From Moraxellaceae bacterium (GTDB lineage: Bacteria; Pseudomonadota; Gammaproteobacteria; Pseudomonadales; Moraxellaceae), in the NCBI GenBank assembly GCA_030646295.1, contig JAUSND010000024.1:62001-126000 (forward strand): a DNA stretch of 64,000 nucleotides, written 5' to 3'. The notes beneath the pieces are model-generated. The model did no database searches and had not been told where the DNA came from. It worked only from the letters and a program-made list of their open reading frames with translations. Of this stretch, positions 9,528 to 18,300 are shown piece after piece (within the stretch, counting starts at the first letter, position 1; every line of letters starts with the position of its first letter). The translations under genes were made by a program, and so were the position numbers.

Positions 9528-9624
9528 CAGTTACCGTCTTGAATTCCGTAAAACTAACTGACGCATATCAAATAACCATTTGTTGCATGCGGGCTCTGGA
9601 ACAAACCGGCATGTGACAGAATAA

Positions 9625-9810
9625 TTACGACCCTGACTGCTGGCCTTGCTCAATCAGCCGCACGGTCTCCACAAATTTTGCATCGACATCACGACCGATA
9701 ATGGCAATGGTCGCAATCGCAGCAATCGAAATGATTGCGGCAAGAATGGCGTACTCCACCGAGGATGCACCCGCCTCCCCCCTAAAAAACTTAATGAAAA
9801 TCATTTTCAT
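9625..9810 (-). CDS. Flp-family pilin 2
   Basis: This is a second Flp pilin, 61 residues, a paralogue of flp1. The leader FIKFFRGEAG is followed by ASSVEYAILAAIISIAAIAT, the same Gly|Ala-x-x-Val-Glu-Tyr processing site and hydrophobic helix. The C-terminus differs (VETVRLIEQGQQSGS). GAGG lies 7 nt before the ATG. An ATG two codons later is also possible. The 280-bp gap to the divergent hisI gene holds the upstream promoters, but I could not identify convincing boxes there. The two pilins may be alternative or major/minor subunits. Confidence 0.9.
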   Translation of the reverse strand: MKMIFIKFFRGEAGASSVEYAILAAIISIAAIATIAIIGRDVDAKFVETVRLIEQGQQSGS

Positions 9811-10090
9811 TTAAACGCCTCGCAATTATTCCGACACCACCATACGTGAAGTGTGGGCTCTCCTTTGAGCTTATGGGCACTCCCACTGGATTGCCTTGAC
9901 CCAGCGCAGCCCGGCATCCGGTTGGCAGTATCATTGGTCAGCCTAGCAGGGATTCCGGAAATTGCCGGCTACCCCCATTGGCGGCGACACAGGGCCATTC
10001 AATGTCCTGGGACATGAGGCAGCAGATGAGTACGCCCGACGCCACTTATCGGGTATCCTCGGCATTCTTTACTGGCCTTGATAAAAGAGC

Positions 10091-10495
10091 ATGAACTGGC
10101 TGAATGACGTACGCTGGGACGAACAGGGACTGGTCCCGGCCATTGCCCAGGACTACCGTACCGGCCGGGTGCTGATGGTGGCCTGGATGAACCGGGAGGC
10201 GCTGGAGCTCACGGCCCTTGAAGGGCGGGGCATCTACTGGTCGCGCAGCCGCCAGAAGCTCTGGCGCAAGGGCGAGGAGTCCGGCCATGTCCAGAAACTG
10301 CACGAGATGCGACTGGACTGTGACGGTGATGTCATTATCCTGCAGGTTGAGCAACTGGGCGGGATCGCCTGTCATACCGGACGGGCATCCTGCTTCTATC
10401 GCCGCTTCGAGAACGGCCAGTGGGTAACGGTTGACGCCGTGCTCAAGGAGCCCGAGGCCATCTACCATCATCATGACGATCTGCCATCACCATGA
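10091..10495 (+). CDS. hisI: Phosphoribosyl-AMP cyclohydrolase
   Basis: HisI opens the adenine ring of phosphoribosyl-AMP in histidine biosynthesis. The 134-residue, single-domain form is seen here, with HisE encoded separately. Typical signatures are [31 protein letters not shown], the metal-binding stretch RLDCDGD, and the Cys-His pair of [12 protein letters not shown]. Its last four bases overlap hisE (ATGA), so the two enzymes of consecutive steps are translationally coupled. The downstream tat genes appear to lie in the same operon. Confidence 0.97.
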   Translation: MNWLNDVRWDEQGLVPAIAQDYRTGRVLMVAWMNREALELTALEGRGIYWSRSRQKLWRKGEESGHVQKLHEMRLDCDGDVIILQVEQLGGIACHTGRASCFYRRFENGQWVTVDAVLKEPEAIYHHHDDLPSP

Positions 10496-10851
10496 GCAAT
10501 ACTGATGTACTGGCCGAACTGGCCCGGGTTCTTGAGGAACGCAAGCAGGCGGCGCCCGAGTCCTCCTATGTGGCCAGCCTCCATCACAAGGGCCTGAACA
10601 AGATTCTGGAAAAGGTCGGCGAAGAATGCACCGAGACCCTGCTGGCGGCCAAGGATGCCGCCAGCACCGGCCAGACCGATGATCTGGTCTATGAAACGGC
10701 CGATCTCTGGTTTCACACGCTGGTCATGCTTTCCCATTTCAATGTGCCGCCTGAGCGCATCCTTGACGAACTGGCACGACGCTTCAACGTCTCCGGCCAT
10801 GCCGAAAAGGCTGCCCGCCAGCCCTCCACCCCATCCCCTTCTGCGGAGTAA
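10492..10851 (+). CDS. hisE: Phosphoribosyl-ATP pyrophosphatase
   Basis: HisE hydrolyses phosphoribosyl-ATP to phosphoribosyl-AMP. The 119-residue, MazG-like all-alpha protein contains the typical acidic metal-binding helices: [20 protein letters not shown] and [18 protein letters not shown]. It begins inside the hisI stop region and is followed after 4 bp by tatA. The C-terminus ([17 protein letters not shown]) is a short flexible tail. Confidence 0.96.
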   Translation: MSNTDVLAELARVLEERKQAAPESSYVASLHHKGLNKILEKVGEECTETLLAAKDAASTGQTDDLVYETADLWFHTLVMLSHFNVPPERILDELARRFNVSGHAEKAARQPSTPSPSAE

Positions 10852-10855
10852 CGCC

Positions 10856-11092
10856 ATGCTGTCCGGAATATCCCTTCCCCACATCCTCCTGTTGCTGGTT
10901 ATCGTTGTTCTGGTGTTTGGCACCAGCAAGCTCAAGAATGCCGGCAAGGATCTTGGCGGCTTCTTCAAGGGCTTCAAGGAAGGCATGAAGAGCGAGGACG
11001 ACAAGCCTGCCGATACCACCCCACCCGCACAGCTGTCCCAGCAGGACCAGACTGCGCAGAAGACCACGTCCGAGAAGAAAGACAACGTCTGA
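10856..11092 (+). CDS. tatA: Sec-independent translocase protein TatA
   Basis: TatA forms the size-adjustable translocation pore of the twin-arginine system. The 78-residue product has the N-terminal transmembrane helix ([14 protein letters not shown]), the hinge [10 protein letters not shown], the amphipathic helix [15 protein letters not shown] and a polar tail. The start at 10856 follows GGAG by 7 nt and the hisE stop by 4 bp. It heads the tatABC group. Confidence 0.96.
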   Translation: MLSGISLPHILLLLVIVVLVFGTSKLKNAGKDLGGFFKGFKEGMKSEDDKPADTTPPAQLSQQDQTAQKTTSEKKDNV

Positions 11093-11110
11093 TGCTGCCG
11101 GAACTGATGC

Positions 11111-11650
11111 ATGTTTGATGTCGGCTTTAGTGAGCTAATCCTCATGGCCATTGTGGCCCTGGTGGTGCTTGGTCCGGAAAAACTGCCCCATGCAGCGCGC
11201 GTGGCAGGGGCATGGATCGGCCGCATCAAACGCATGGTCGGCAACATGCAGGCCGAGATCGAGCGCGAAGTCTCTGCGCAGGAAATGCGTGAGCGCCTGC
11301 AGAAGGAAATTGATGCAGTCCGCGATGCCGGCGAAGACCTGAACATCCAGCAGCCTTTTCAGGAAGTGGCGACCCGGCTGCAGGATATGGAGAACCATAT
11401 TCACTCCAGCCTGCCGCCCGCCACCGCCGTTGGCACATCGATAGCCACCGTACGCCAGGCGTCACCTGAAGACCCCGTGCCCGATACAAGCAGCCTGCCC
11501 CCTGAGGCGGCCGTAGCCGCCGAACCCGCTGACGCGGCCGCAGCCACACCCGTTGTCGAGGGCGAAGCTGCCTACCGCGAATGGCTGGCGGCACAGAAAA
11601 ACGCCAACCTGCGTCCCGCCACATCACCTGATGACAGTTCGCCCGCATGA
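11111..11650 (+). CDS. tatB: Sec-independent translocase protein TatB
   Basis: TatB binds twin-arginine signal peptides together with TatC. The protein starts MFDVGFSELILMAIVALVVL, the diagnostic TatB N-terminus with its conserved Glu in the membrane helix, followed by GPEKLPHAAR and a long charged amphipathic helix (to about residue 100). The last 75 residues are Ala/Pro-rich and variable. Total length is 179 residues, and the stop overlaps the tatC start as ATGA. Confidence 0.96.
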   Translation: MFDVGFSELILMAIVALVVLGPEKLPHAARVAGAWIGRIKRMVGNMQAEIEREVSAQEMRERLQKEIDAVRDAGEDLNIQQPFQEVATRLQDMENHIHSSLPPATAVGTSIATVRQASPEDPVPDTSSLPPEAAVAAEPADAAAATPVVEGEAAYREWLAAQKNANLRPATSPDDSSPA

Positions 11651-12393
11651 GTGACAACACCCCGCACGAGAGCATGCCGCTGGTCGCCCACCTGATCGAG
11701 TTGCGCACACGTCTGATGCGCATCATCAGCGTCATGGTGGTGCTGTTCTTTGCCCTGGTGTATTTCCGCAACGACCTTTACGCCGCCGTCTCACTGCCCT
11801 TGCGTGAGTTGTTGCCAGCCGGCAGCACCATGATTGCAACCGATGTGACGGCGCCCTTCATGGCACCGTTCAAGCTGACGTTTTTTGTGTGCCTGTTTGT
11901 TGCAGTGCCCTACCTGCTGCACCAGATCTGGGGGTTTATTGCCCCGGCGCTGTACACGCATGAAAAGAAGATTGCCGTGCCGCTGCTGGTCTCCAGCGTG
12001 CTGCTGTTCTACGTGGGCGTGGCGTTTGCCTACTTCATTACGCTGCCTGCCGTACTCGGCTTTTTCACGAAAGTGGGGCCGGAAGGCGTGGCGATGATGA
12101 CGGACATCAATCTCTATCTGGATTTTGTGCTGAAGCTGTTCCTGGTGTTCGGCTTTACCTTTGAAATCCCGGTGGCCGTGTTCATGCTGATCTGGTCCGG
12201 CATCGTGAGCAGCGACAGCCTGATCGACAAGCGCCGCTATGTGATCGTCGGCTGCTTCTTTGTTGCCATGTTCCTGACGCCGCCAGACGCCATCTCCATG
12301 GCAATGCTGGCGGTACCGATGTGGCTGCTGTTCGAGGCAGGGCTTTTCTTTGGCCGCTTGATGGAAAAACGTCGTACGGCATCAGACGCCTGA
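11647..12393 (+). CDS. tatC: Sec-independent translocase protein TatC
   Basis: TatC is the polytopic core receptor of the Tat translocase. The 248-residue protein has six hydrophobic segments and the family motifs MPLVAHLIELRTRLMR at the N-terminus, PFMAPFKLTFF and FGFTFEIPVAVFML, with TPPDAISMAMLAVPMWLLFE near the C-terminus. It is translationally coupled to tatB and ends 16 bp before the convergent proline iminopeptidase gene. I see no strong terminator in that gap. Confidence 0.97.
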   Translation: MSDNTPHESMPLVAHLIELRTRLMRIISVMVVLFFALVYFRNDLYAAVSLPLRELLPAGSTMIATDVTAPFMAPFKLTFFVCLFVAVPYLLHQIWGFIAPALYTHEKKIAVPLLVSSVLLFYVGVAFAYFITLPAVLGFFTKVGPEGVAMMTDINLYLDFVLKLFLVFGFTFEIPVAVFMLIWSGIVSSDSLIDKRRYVIVGCFFVAMFLTPPDAISMAMLAVPMWLLFEAGLFFGRLMEKRRTASDA

Positions 12394-12409
12394 GTATCGC
12401 CCATCCAGC

Positions 12410-13366
12410 TCAACGCTTGCCGAACCGTCTGGCAAACTCGTTTGTTGCCCGCACCAGCGCATCAATAATCCCTGGCTCTGCCGCGGCATGGCCCGCCTCA
12501 CGCACAATCTGCAACTCCGCCTGCGACCAGGCCTTGTGCAGCGCAAAGGCATTATCCAGCGGACAGACCATGTCGTAACGACCATGAATGATCACGCCCG
12601 GAATGTCTGCCAGCCTGTGGGCATCCTCAAGCAGCTGGTTGGGGCGCATGAATGACTGGTTGATGAAGTAGTGACACTCAATGCGTGCCAGCGCCATGGC
12701 AATATGCGGATCGGAAAAATGATCCACCACGCTCGCATTCGGTTTGAGCGTGGCGCACAACCCCTCCCATACCGACCAGGCTTTTGCTGCCGCCATGCGG
12801 GCAATCTCGTCGGTGCCGGTCAGTCGTTTGTAGAACGCCTGCACAAAATCATGCCGCTCCGCCGCCGGAATGACCCTGACATAGTCCTCCCAGTAATCCG
12901 GGTACACATGACTGGCACCATCCTGATAAAACCAGCGGATGTCCTGGTCACGGCACAGGAAAATGCCACGCAGGATCAGGCCAACCACATGCTCCGGATG
13001 CGCTTCGGCATAGGCCAGCGCCAGCGTGGAGCCCCACGAGCCGCCAAACACCACCCAGCGCTCGATACCCAGAAAGCGGCGCAGGGTTTCGATGTCCTCA
13101 ACCAGCGCTTGTGTGGTGTTGCCATCCAGATGGGCATGCGGGGTCGACTGCCCTGAGCCACGCTGGTCAAACAGCACGATGCGGTAACGCTCGGGATCAA
13201 AGAAGCGGCGATTCCAGGGCTGGAAGCCGGCACCCGGCCCGCCGTGGAGGAAGAGCACGGGCAGGCCATCAGGATTGCCACACTCTTCCACATACAGCAC
13301 ATGCGGTGCCGCGACGGGCAGGCGATGGGTGGCATAGGGCTGGATATCGGGAAACAGGGTATGCAT
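12410..13366 (-). CDS. pip: Proline iminopeptidase (alpha/beta hydrolase)
   Basis: This cytoplasmic serine peptidase releases N-terminal proline from peptides. The start at 13366 (MHTLFPDIQPY) follows GGAGG by 6 nt; a frame extension 22 codons upstream has no such support. The 318-residue product carries the oxyanion motif HGGPGAGFQPWNRRFFDP, the nucleophile elbow GGSWGSTLALAYAE, the catalytic Asp region GRYDMVCP and the His of EAGHAA. Length and motifs match the Xanthomonas/Serratia-type enzyme. It is transcribed against the tat operon and stands alone. Confidence 0.95.
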   Translation of the reverse strand: MHTLFPDIQPYATHRLPVAAPHVLYVEECGNPDGLPVLFLHGGPGAGFQPWNRRFFDPERYRIVLFDQRGSGQSTPHAHLDGNTTQALVEDIETLRRFLGIERWVVFGGSWGSTLALAYAEAHPEHVVGLILRGIFLCRDQDIRWFYQDGASHVYPDYWEDYVRVIPAAERHDFVQAFYKRLTGTDEIARMAAAKAWSVWEGLCATLKPNASVVDHFSDPHIAMALARIECHYFINQSFMRPNQLLEDAHRLADIPGVIIHGRYDMVCPLDNAFALHKAWSQAELQIVREAGHAAAEPGIIDALVRATNEFARRFGKR

Positions 13367-13505
13367 GAACGTCCTCCGTAGTGCTGACAGCGTAATCAAG
13401 CAGGGCGCCAATCGCCATACCGTATTCACCACCCCGTCTGCGCCGGTTTCTGCTGGCGCCCGAGTGCTTTACAATCCGTGCCAGAATTCCGCGAGGCTTT
13501 AACTC

Positions 13506-14315
13506 ATGTCGCTGCCCCTGCTGCTCGAACCTGCAATGCTGAACGCCCACCTGCAGGATGCCAACCTGCTCATCGTCGATCTGGGCAAGGAGTCTGTCTA
13601 CCAGCAGGCGCATGTGCCGGGGGCCATTCTGGTGAACGGCAAGCAGCTGGTGTCCGGCGAGCTCCCCGCGCCGGGACGCCTGCCTCCTGTGGAACGCCTG
13701 ATCGCAGCCTTTTCTGCCATGGGACTGACGCCAGACACGCACGTGGTGGTCTATGACGACGAGGGCGGCGGCTGGGCCGGACGCTTCATCTGGACGCTGG
13801 ATGCCATTGGCCATCGTCATTACTCCTACCTGAACGGCGGCATTCACGCCTGGCTGGCCGCCGGCCTGCCGGTGGAAAACACGCCGAATGCGCCAACACC
13901 GTCACTGGCAGTCGTTTCCCTGCAAGCCGCACCAGTTGCTGACACCGACTATGTACTGGCTCACCATCGCGATGCCGATCATGTGATCTGGGATGCACGC
14001 TCCCCCGAGGAGTATGCCGGCACCCGTATCCTGGCGCAGCGTGGCGGCCACATACCCGGGGCACAACACTACGAATGGACGCGTGCCATGGACCGCGCCA
14101 ACGCCCTGCGCGTGCGCCCACTGGACGAGGTTCGTGCAGAGCTGGCAGCCATTGGCATCACCGGCGACAAGACCATCATTACCCATTGCCAGACGCACCA
14201 TCGTTCCGGCTTCACCTATCTGGTCGGCAAGCTGCTCGGTTTTGAAAAACTGAAAGGCTATGCCGGTTCGTGGAGTGAATGGGGCAACCGGCCCGATACG
14301 CCGGTTGAAACCTGA
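13506..14315 (+). CDS. Two-domain sulfurtransferase (rhodanese family)
   Basis: This 269-residue protein has an inactive N-terminal rhodanese domain (residues 1-125, [15 protein letters not shown], where the loop lacks Cys) and an active C-terminal one (about 145-265). The catalytic loop is HCQTHHRSG, with persulfide-forming Cys. The loop sequence fits thiosulfate sulfurtransferase better than the CG(S/T)GVT loop of mercaptopyruvate enzymes. GAGG lies 9 nt before the ATG. It precedes psd, as I recall rhdA doing in Pseudomonas aeruginosa. Confidence 0.9.
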   Translation: MSLPLLLEPAMLNAHLQDANLLIVDLGKESVYQQAHVPGAILVNGKQLVSGELPAPGRLPPVERLIAAFSAMGLTPDTHVVVYDDEGGGWAGRFIWTLDAIGHRHYSYLNGGIHAWLAAGLPVENTPNAPTPSLAVVSLQAAPVADTDYVLAHHRDADHVIWDARSPEEYAGTRILAQRGGHIPGAQHYEWTRAMDRANALRVRPLDEVRAELAAIGITGDKTIITHCQTHHRSGFTYLVGKLLGFEKLKGYAGSWSEWGNRPDTPVET

Positions 14316-14404
14316 GCCTCCTCAACGCCGAGCCTCACGCCCTTCCTGAACGCACCCGGACCACCTCTCCCACGGAGAGGAACTCCCCAATTTTCCGAGA
14401 CGCC

Positions 14405-15280
14405 ATGATGACGCCTGAAACCCGCGACAAACTCCTCACCCTGCCCCAGTATTTTGTGCCGCAACACCTGCTGTCGCGCGCCGTGGGCTGGCTGGCGGAG
14501 TCCCGCTCGCCCCTCATCAAGAATACGTTCATTGATTTCTTTGCGCGCCGTTACCAGGTGGACATGAGCGAGGCCGTGGAAGAAAACCCGCTGGCCTATG
14601 AAAACTTCAATGCGTTCTTTACGCGCGCGCTCAAACCGGGGGCACGCCCGGTGGACGCCAATCCGGCCAGCATTGTCTGTCCCGCTGACGGTGCCATTTC
14701 CCAGCTTGGCCCGATCCAGGGCGATATCGTGTTTCAGGCCAAGGGACACTACTACAGCCTCTGCGAACTGCTCGGCGGTGACAGGGAGCGTGCGAAAGCA
14801 TTTGAGGGCGGCCAGTTTGCGACGGTCTATCTTTCACCCAAGGATTATCACCGCGTGCACATGCCGCTCACCGGTACCCTGCGTGAAATGGTGTTTGTAC
14901 CGGGCGACCTGTTTTCGGTGAACACGCGCACCGCTGAAAATGTGCCGCGTCTGTTTGCCCGCAATGAACGCGTCGTTGCCATTTTTGATACCGAGGTCGG
15001 CCCCATGGCGGTGGTGCTGGTGGGCGCGATGATTGTGGCCAGCATCGAAACCGTGTGGGCGGGTGTCGTGGCACCAGTGAAACCCGGCGTGCGGGTCACC
15101 AACTACAGCACGACACCACGCGAGCCGATTGTGCTGGAGAAAGGGGCTGAAATCGGGCGCTTCCGTCTGGGTTCCACTGCCATTGTCGTGTTTGGTCCGG
15201 ATGTGGCCGCATGGGACGTGAAGTTCAAGGAAGGCACACCCACCCGCATGGGTGAAATGCTTGGCATGCGCCTGTCCTGA
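14405..15280 (+). CDS. psd: Phosphatidylserine decarboxylase proenzyme
   Basis: Psd makes phosphatidylethanolamine from phosphatidylserine at the inner membrane. The 291-residue proenzyme contains [15 protein letters not shown], the conserved [11 protein letters not shown] segment with catalytic His, and the self-cleavage site LGST near the C-terminus ([13 protein letters not shown]), where the Ser becomes the pyruvoyl group. The ATG is duplicated (14405 and 14408). It is followed by a strong bidirectional terminator. Confidence 0.96.
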   Translation: MMTPETRDKLLTLPQYFVPQHLLSRAVGWLAESRSPLIKNTFIDFFARRYQVDMSEAVEENPLAYENFNAFFTRALKPGARPVDANPASIVCPADGAISQLGPIQGDIVFQAKGHYYSLCELLGGDRERAKAFEGGQFATVYLSPKDYHRVHMPLTGTLREMVFVPGDLFSVNTRTAENVPRLFARNERVVAIFDTEVGPMAVVLVGAMIVASIETVWAGVVAPVKPGVRVTNYSTTPREPIVLEKGAEIGRFRLGSTAIVVFGPDVAAWDVKFKEGTPTRMGEMLGMRLS

Positions 15281-15294
15281 TTTTCCGGCAACAC

Positions 15295-15336
15295 CTGCAT
15301 AAAAAAGCCCGCATTCATGCGGGCTTTTTTATGCAG
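15295..15336. terminator. Bidirectional terminator between psd and the DUF11 locus
   Basis: This is a perfect inverted repeat with 19-bp arms and a 4-nt loop. The GC core is GCCCGCA/TGCGGGC, flanked by six A on one side and six T on the other, so it can act on both strands. It separates psd (plus) from the convergent 1646-residue repeat protein gene (minus). Confidence 0.93.
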
Positions 15337-15363
15337 CTAACTCACGACAGGAATTCAGCAGCA

Positions 15364-18300
15364 TCACTTGATCCTGACCCGGAAAATGAACTCGGCATAC
15401 GGATTCGTTGCACCAGCTGCACTCATCACCCCTTGCGGCTTGAGACGGATATGGGTCACGGCACTGTCATAGCCGTTGCCATCCGGCACAGGGACATACG
15501 TCCAGGTCACGCCATTGTCATTCGAGAAATCAATGCCATCCGCCATGTTGCCCGGAGCCGTGTATACCCAGCTCAGACCACTTCCGGGCGTGCTGTCGAC
15601 AAAGGTGACAGGGCCCAGCCCGGCACCATCAAAGTCTCCCACAAACAGCTCGACATTTACCGGCAAGGGGTCGGAGACGATGAGGGTGTTGTTGTCCACT
15701 GTGCCAGGACCACTGTTGGTGATACGTATTGAATAGGCTGACAGTGCACCCGGAATGGATTTCGGGTTGACAGTTCCATTCACGGGATCGGAGACCACTG
15801 CCACCATCTTGAGGACACTCAGTGCCGGCAGCGGCATGACGACGGTCAGCGTGGCACTGGCAGAGGCTCCGGAGCCCGCGTTAGTAGTCGTTACCACACC
15901 CGTATTATTCTGATAAACGCCAGCGACGGTGCTCCGCACACTCACTGTCACCGTACAACTGCTGCTCGCTGCCAGTGTTGCACCGGATAGTGCCAGCGCA
16001 CTGCCGCCGGATGCGGCGGTCACGGCGCCTCCGCTACAGGTGGTTGCCGCCCCCGGCACCACTGCATTCACCAGACCGGCAGGATAAGTATCCGTGAACG
16101 CAGCGCCCGAAATGGCGAGCGCGTTCGGGTTGGTCAACGTGATCGTCAGCAGGCTTGCTTCACCCGTATACAGGCTGGCAGGACTGAAGGACTTGGCAAC
16201 CGTCGGCGGCAACAGGAAAGTGATGCTGGCCGTTGCTGCGGTTGCTGCGTTGGCGTTGGCAGAGATCACCGCACCGGTTGAGTTGGTCAATGCGCCTGCC
16301 GCGCTGGCCAGCACCGACACTGTGATGGTGCAGGAGCCGGACGCGGGAATACTGCCTGCCACCAGTGCCAGCGAAGCAGTACCTGCCGCTGCCGTTGCAC
16401 TGCCTCCGCAAGAGTTGCCGAGAGCGGGAGCCGGAGCATTCACCAGTGTTCCCGGATAGGCATCCGTCAGGTTGACGCCGGTAACAACCTCCGTATTGGG
16501 GTTGGTCAACGTAATGGTCATGGTCACCGGCACATTCACACCGGCCTGAGCCACAGCAAAGGATTTGCTGACGGTGGGCGCCGACAGATTAGCCACCAGA
16601 GAGGCAATGTTGCTGGCCGGTCCTGGCGAGGTAAATCCGCTGGTGGTCGCTGTTGCGCCAGACGTCTGGTTGAAATAAGTCCCGGCGGCAGGCACCGAAA
16701 CCGTCACATCCAGCGTACACAGCTGCCCCGCCGTGAGCGTCACCGCGCTCAGGCGCAGGCCGACACTAGAGTTAGCCACCAGTGCGGCACCCAACGCATC
16801 CGTCAACGTGCCACCACACCCATTTGACACGGTATTCACGTAACGCATCTGTGCCGGCGCGGCCGGGAACGTATCCGTAAAAGACACGCCATTGATCGTT
16901 GCCGTGTGATTACTCTCCAGCACAAGGCGCATGACACTGGTTGCAGAGCCTGCTGACAGCGTCACCGGACTGGAGAGAAAGGACTTGGTGATGGTCGGGG
17001 CACGCACGATATAGAGGGCATCTGCGGCAGTGGAACCTATCCCCTGACCGGAACGCACACGACCGGTGACGTTGTAGTAGGTGTCGGGCACGGTGCCAGG
17101 GTTGGCACGGACATCCACCGCCAGCAAACAGGACTGGCCTGCTGCCAGCGAACCGCCCGCAAGGGATAGTGACGAGGTGCTGGCCGCCGCCGTCAGGGTG
17201 CCGCCGCAACTGCTCGTCGCATTGGGTGTCGGCGCATTCTGCATGAACACACCTGTACTGAGATTGCCGGCCGGATAAGTGTCGCTAATGGCCAGACCCG
17301 TCAACGCTGTCGAGGGCGATGGATTGGTGATCTGCAGTTCCATGCGCGACAGGTCGTTGGCACCTACGGTATTCGGCGTGAACGTCTTGATCACGATGGG
17401 TGCAATCAGGGTTGCAATATTGCTGACCGATCCGGTTCCCGTGAACGGCGCCGTCATGGCGACACCGCTGGTCTGGTTCTGGTAAACCCCACCGCTGGTG
17501 ACACGAATGCGCAAGGTGATGCTGCAGCTGGCCGGATAGGCTCCCGCAATGGCTCCGCCGGTCAGACGTATTCCTGCCGCATTCGCGGCCAGCGTCGATG
17601 CAGTGCTGCCATTCCAGCCCTCAAGTGTTCCACCACAACTGGTTGTGCCTGTCAGCGGACTGTCAACCAGCATGCCGGACGGAAAAACATCCGTGAAGGA
17701 CAGGCCACTGATGCCGGCTGTGTGATTATTGGTAATCGTCAGCGTCATGGTGGTGGTCGCCGCTGCGACATCAAAGCTGAAGCTCTTGGTGAGGGTTGGC
17801 GTCGCATTGACAATGAGGGTTGCCGACGCCGGCACCGTACTGCTGCCTGCATTACCGGAGCTCACTGCACCCGCTGCAAGGGTGTTGACGTAGCCGCTGA
17901 CATTCACGACATCTGACGTGACATTTGCCTCGACGGTACAACTGCCGCTGGCAGGAATCGTGCCGCCGGACAACACCAGTGAGCCGCCACCCGCCGCTGC
18001 AGTAACGATCCCTCCGCAAGAGCCTCCAGGGCTCGGTGCTGCGGCATTCAACAGGTTGGCAGGATAGGTATCCGTGAACGCCGCACCCGTGATGGCCACA
18101 GGATTGGGATTGGTCAGCGTGACGATCAAGCGCGAGCTCTGTCCCCTGCCAATGGTGGAAGGACTGAATGACTTGGCTGGAACCGGTGGCGCCAGTACGC
18201 GCAGGCTGGCGGTATTGCTGACCGGTCCGGTGGTGCCCAGAGATGAACTCACGCCACTGGTCGTGTTGTCATGGTTCGCCGCTGCCGCTGCCGTGACATT

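Noticed and set aside
9811-10090. Sigma-54 promoter upstream of flp2
   Set aside because: GG and GC elements do not fall at the required 10-bp distance in any candidate I tried.
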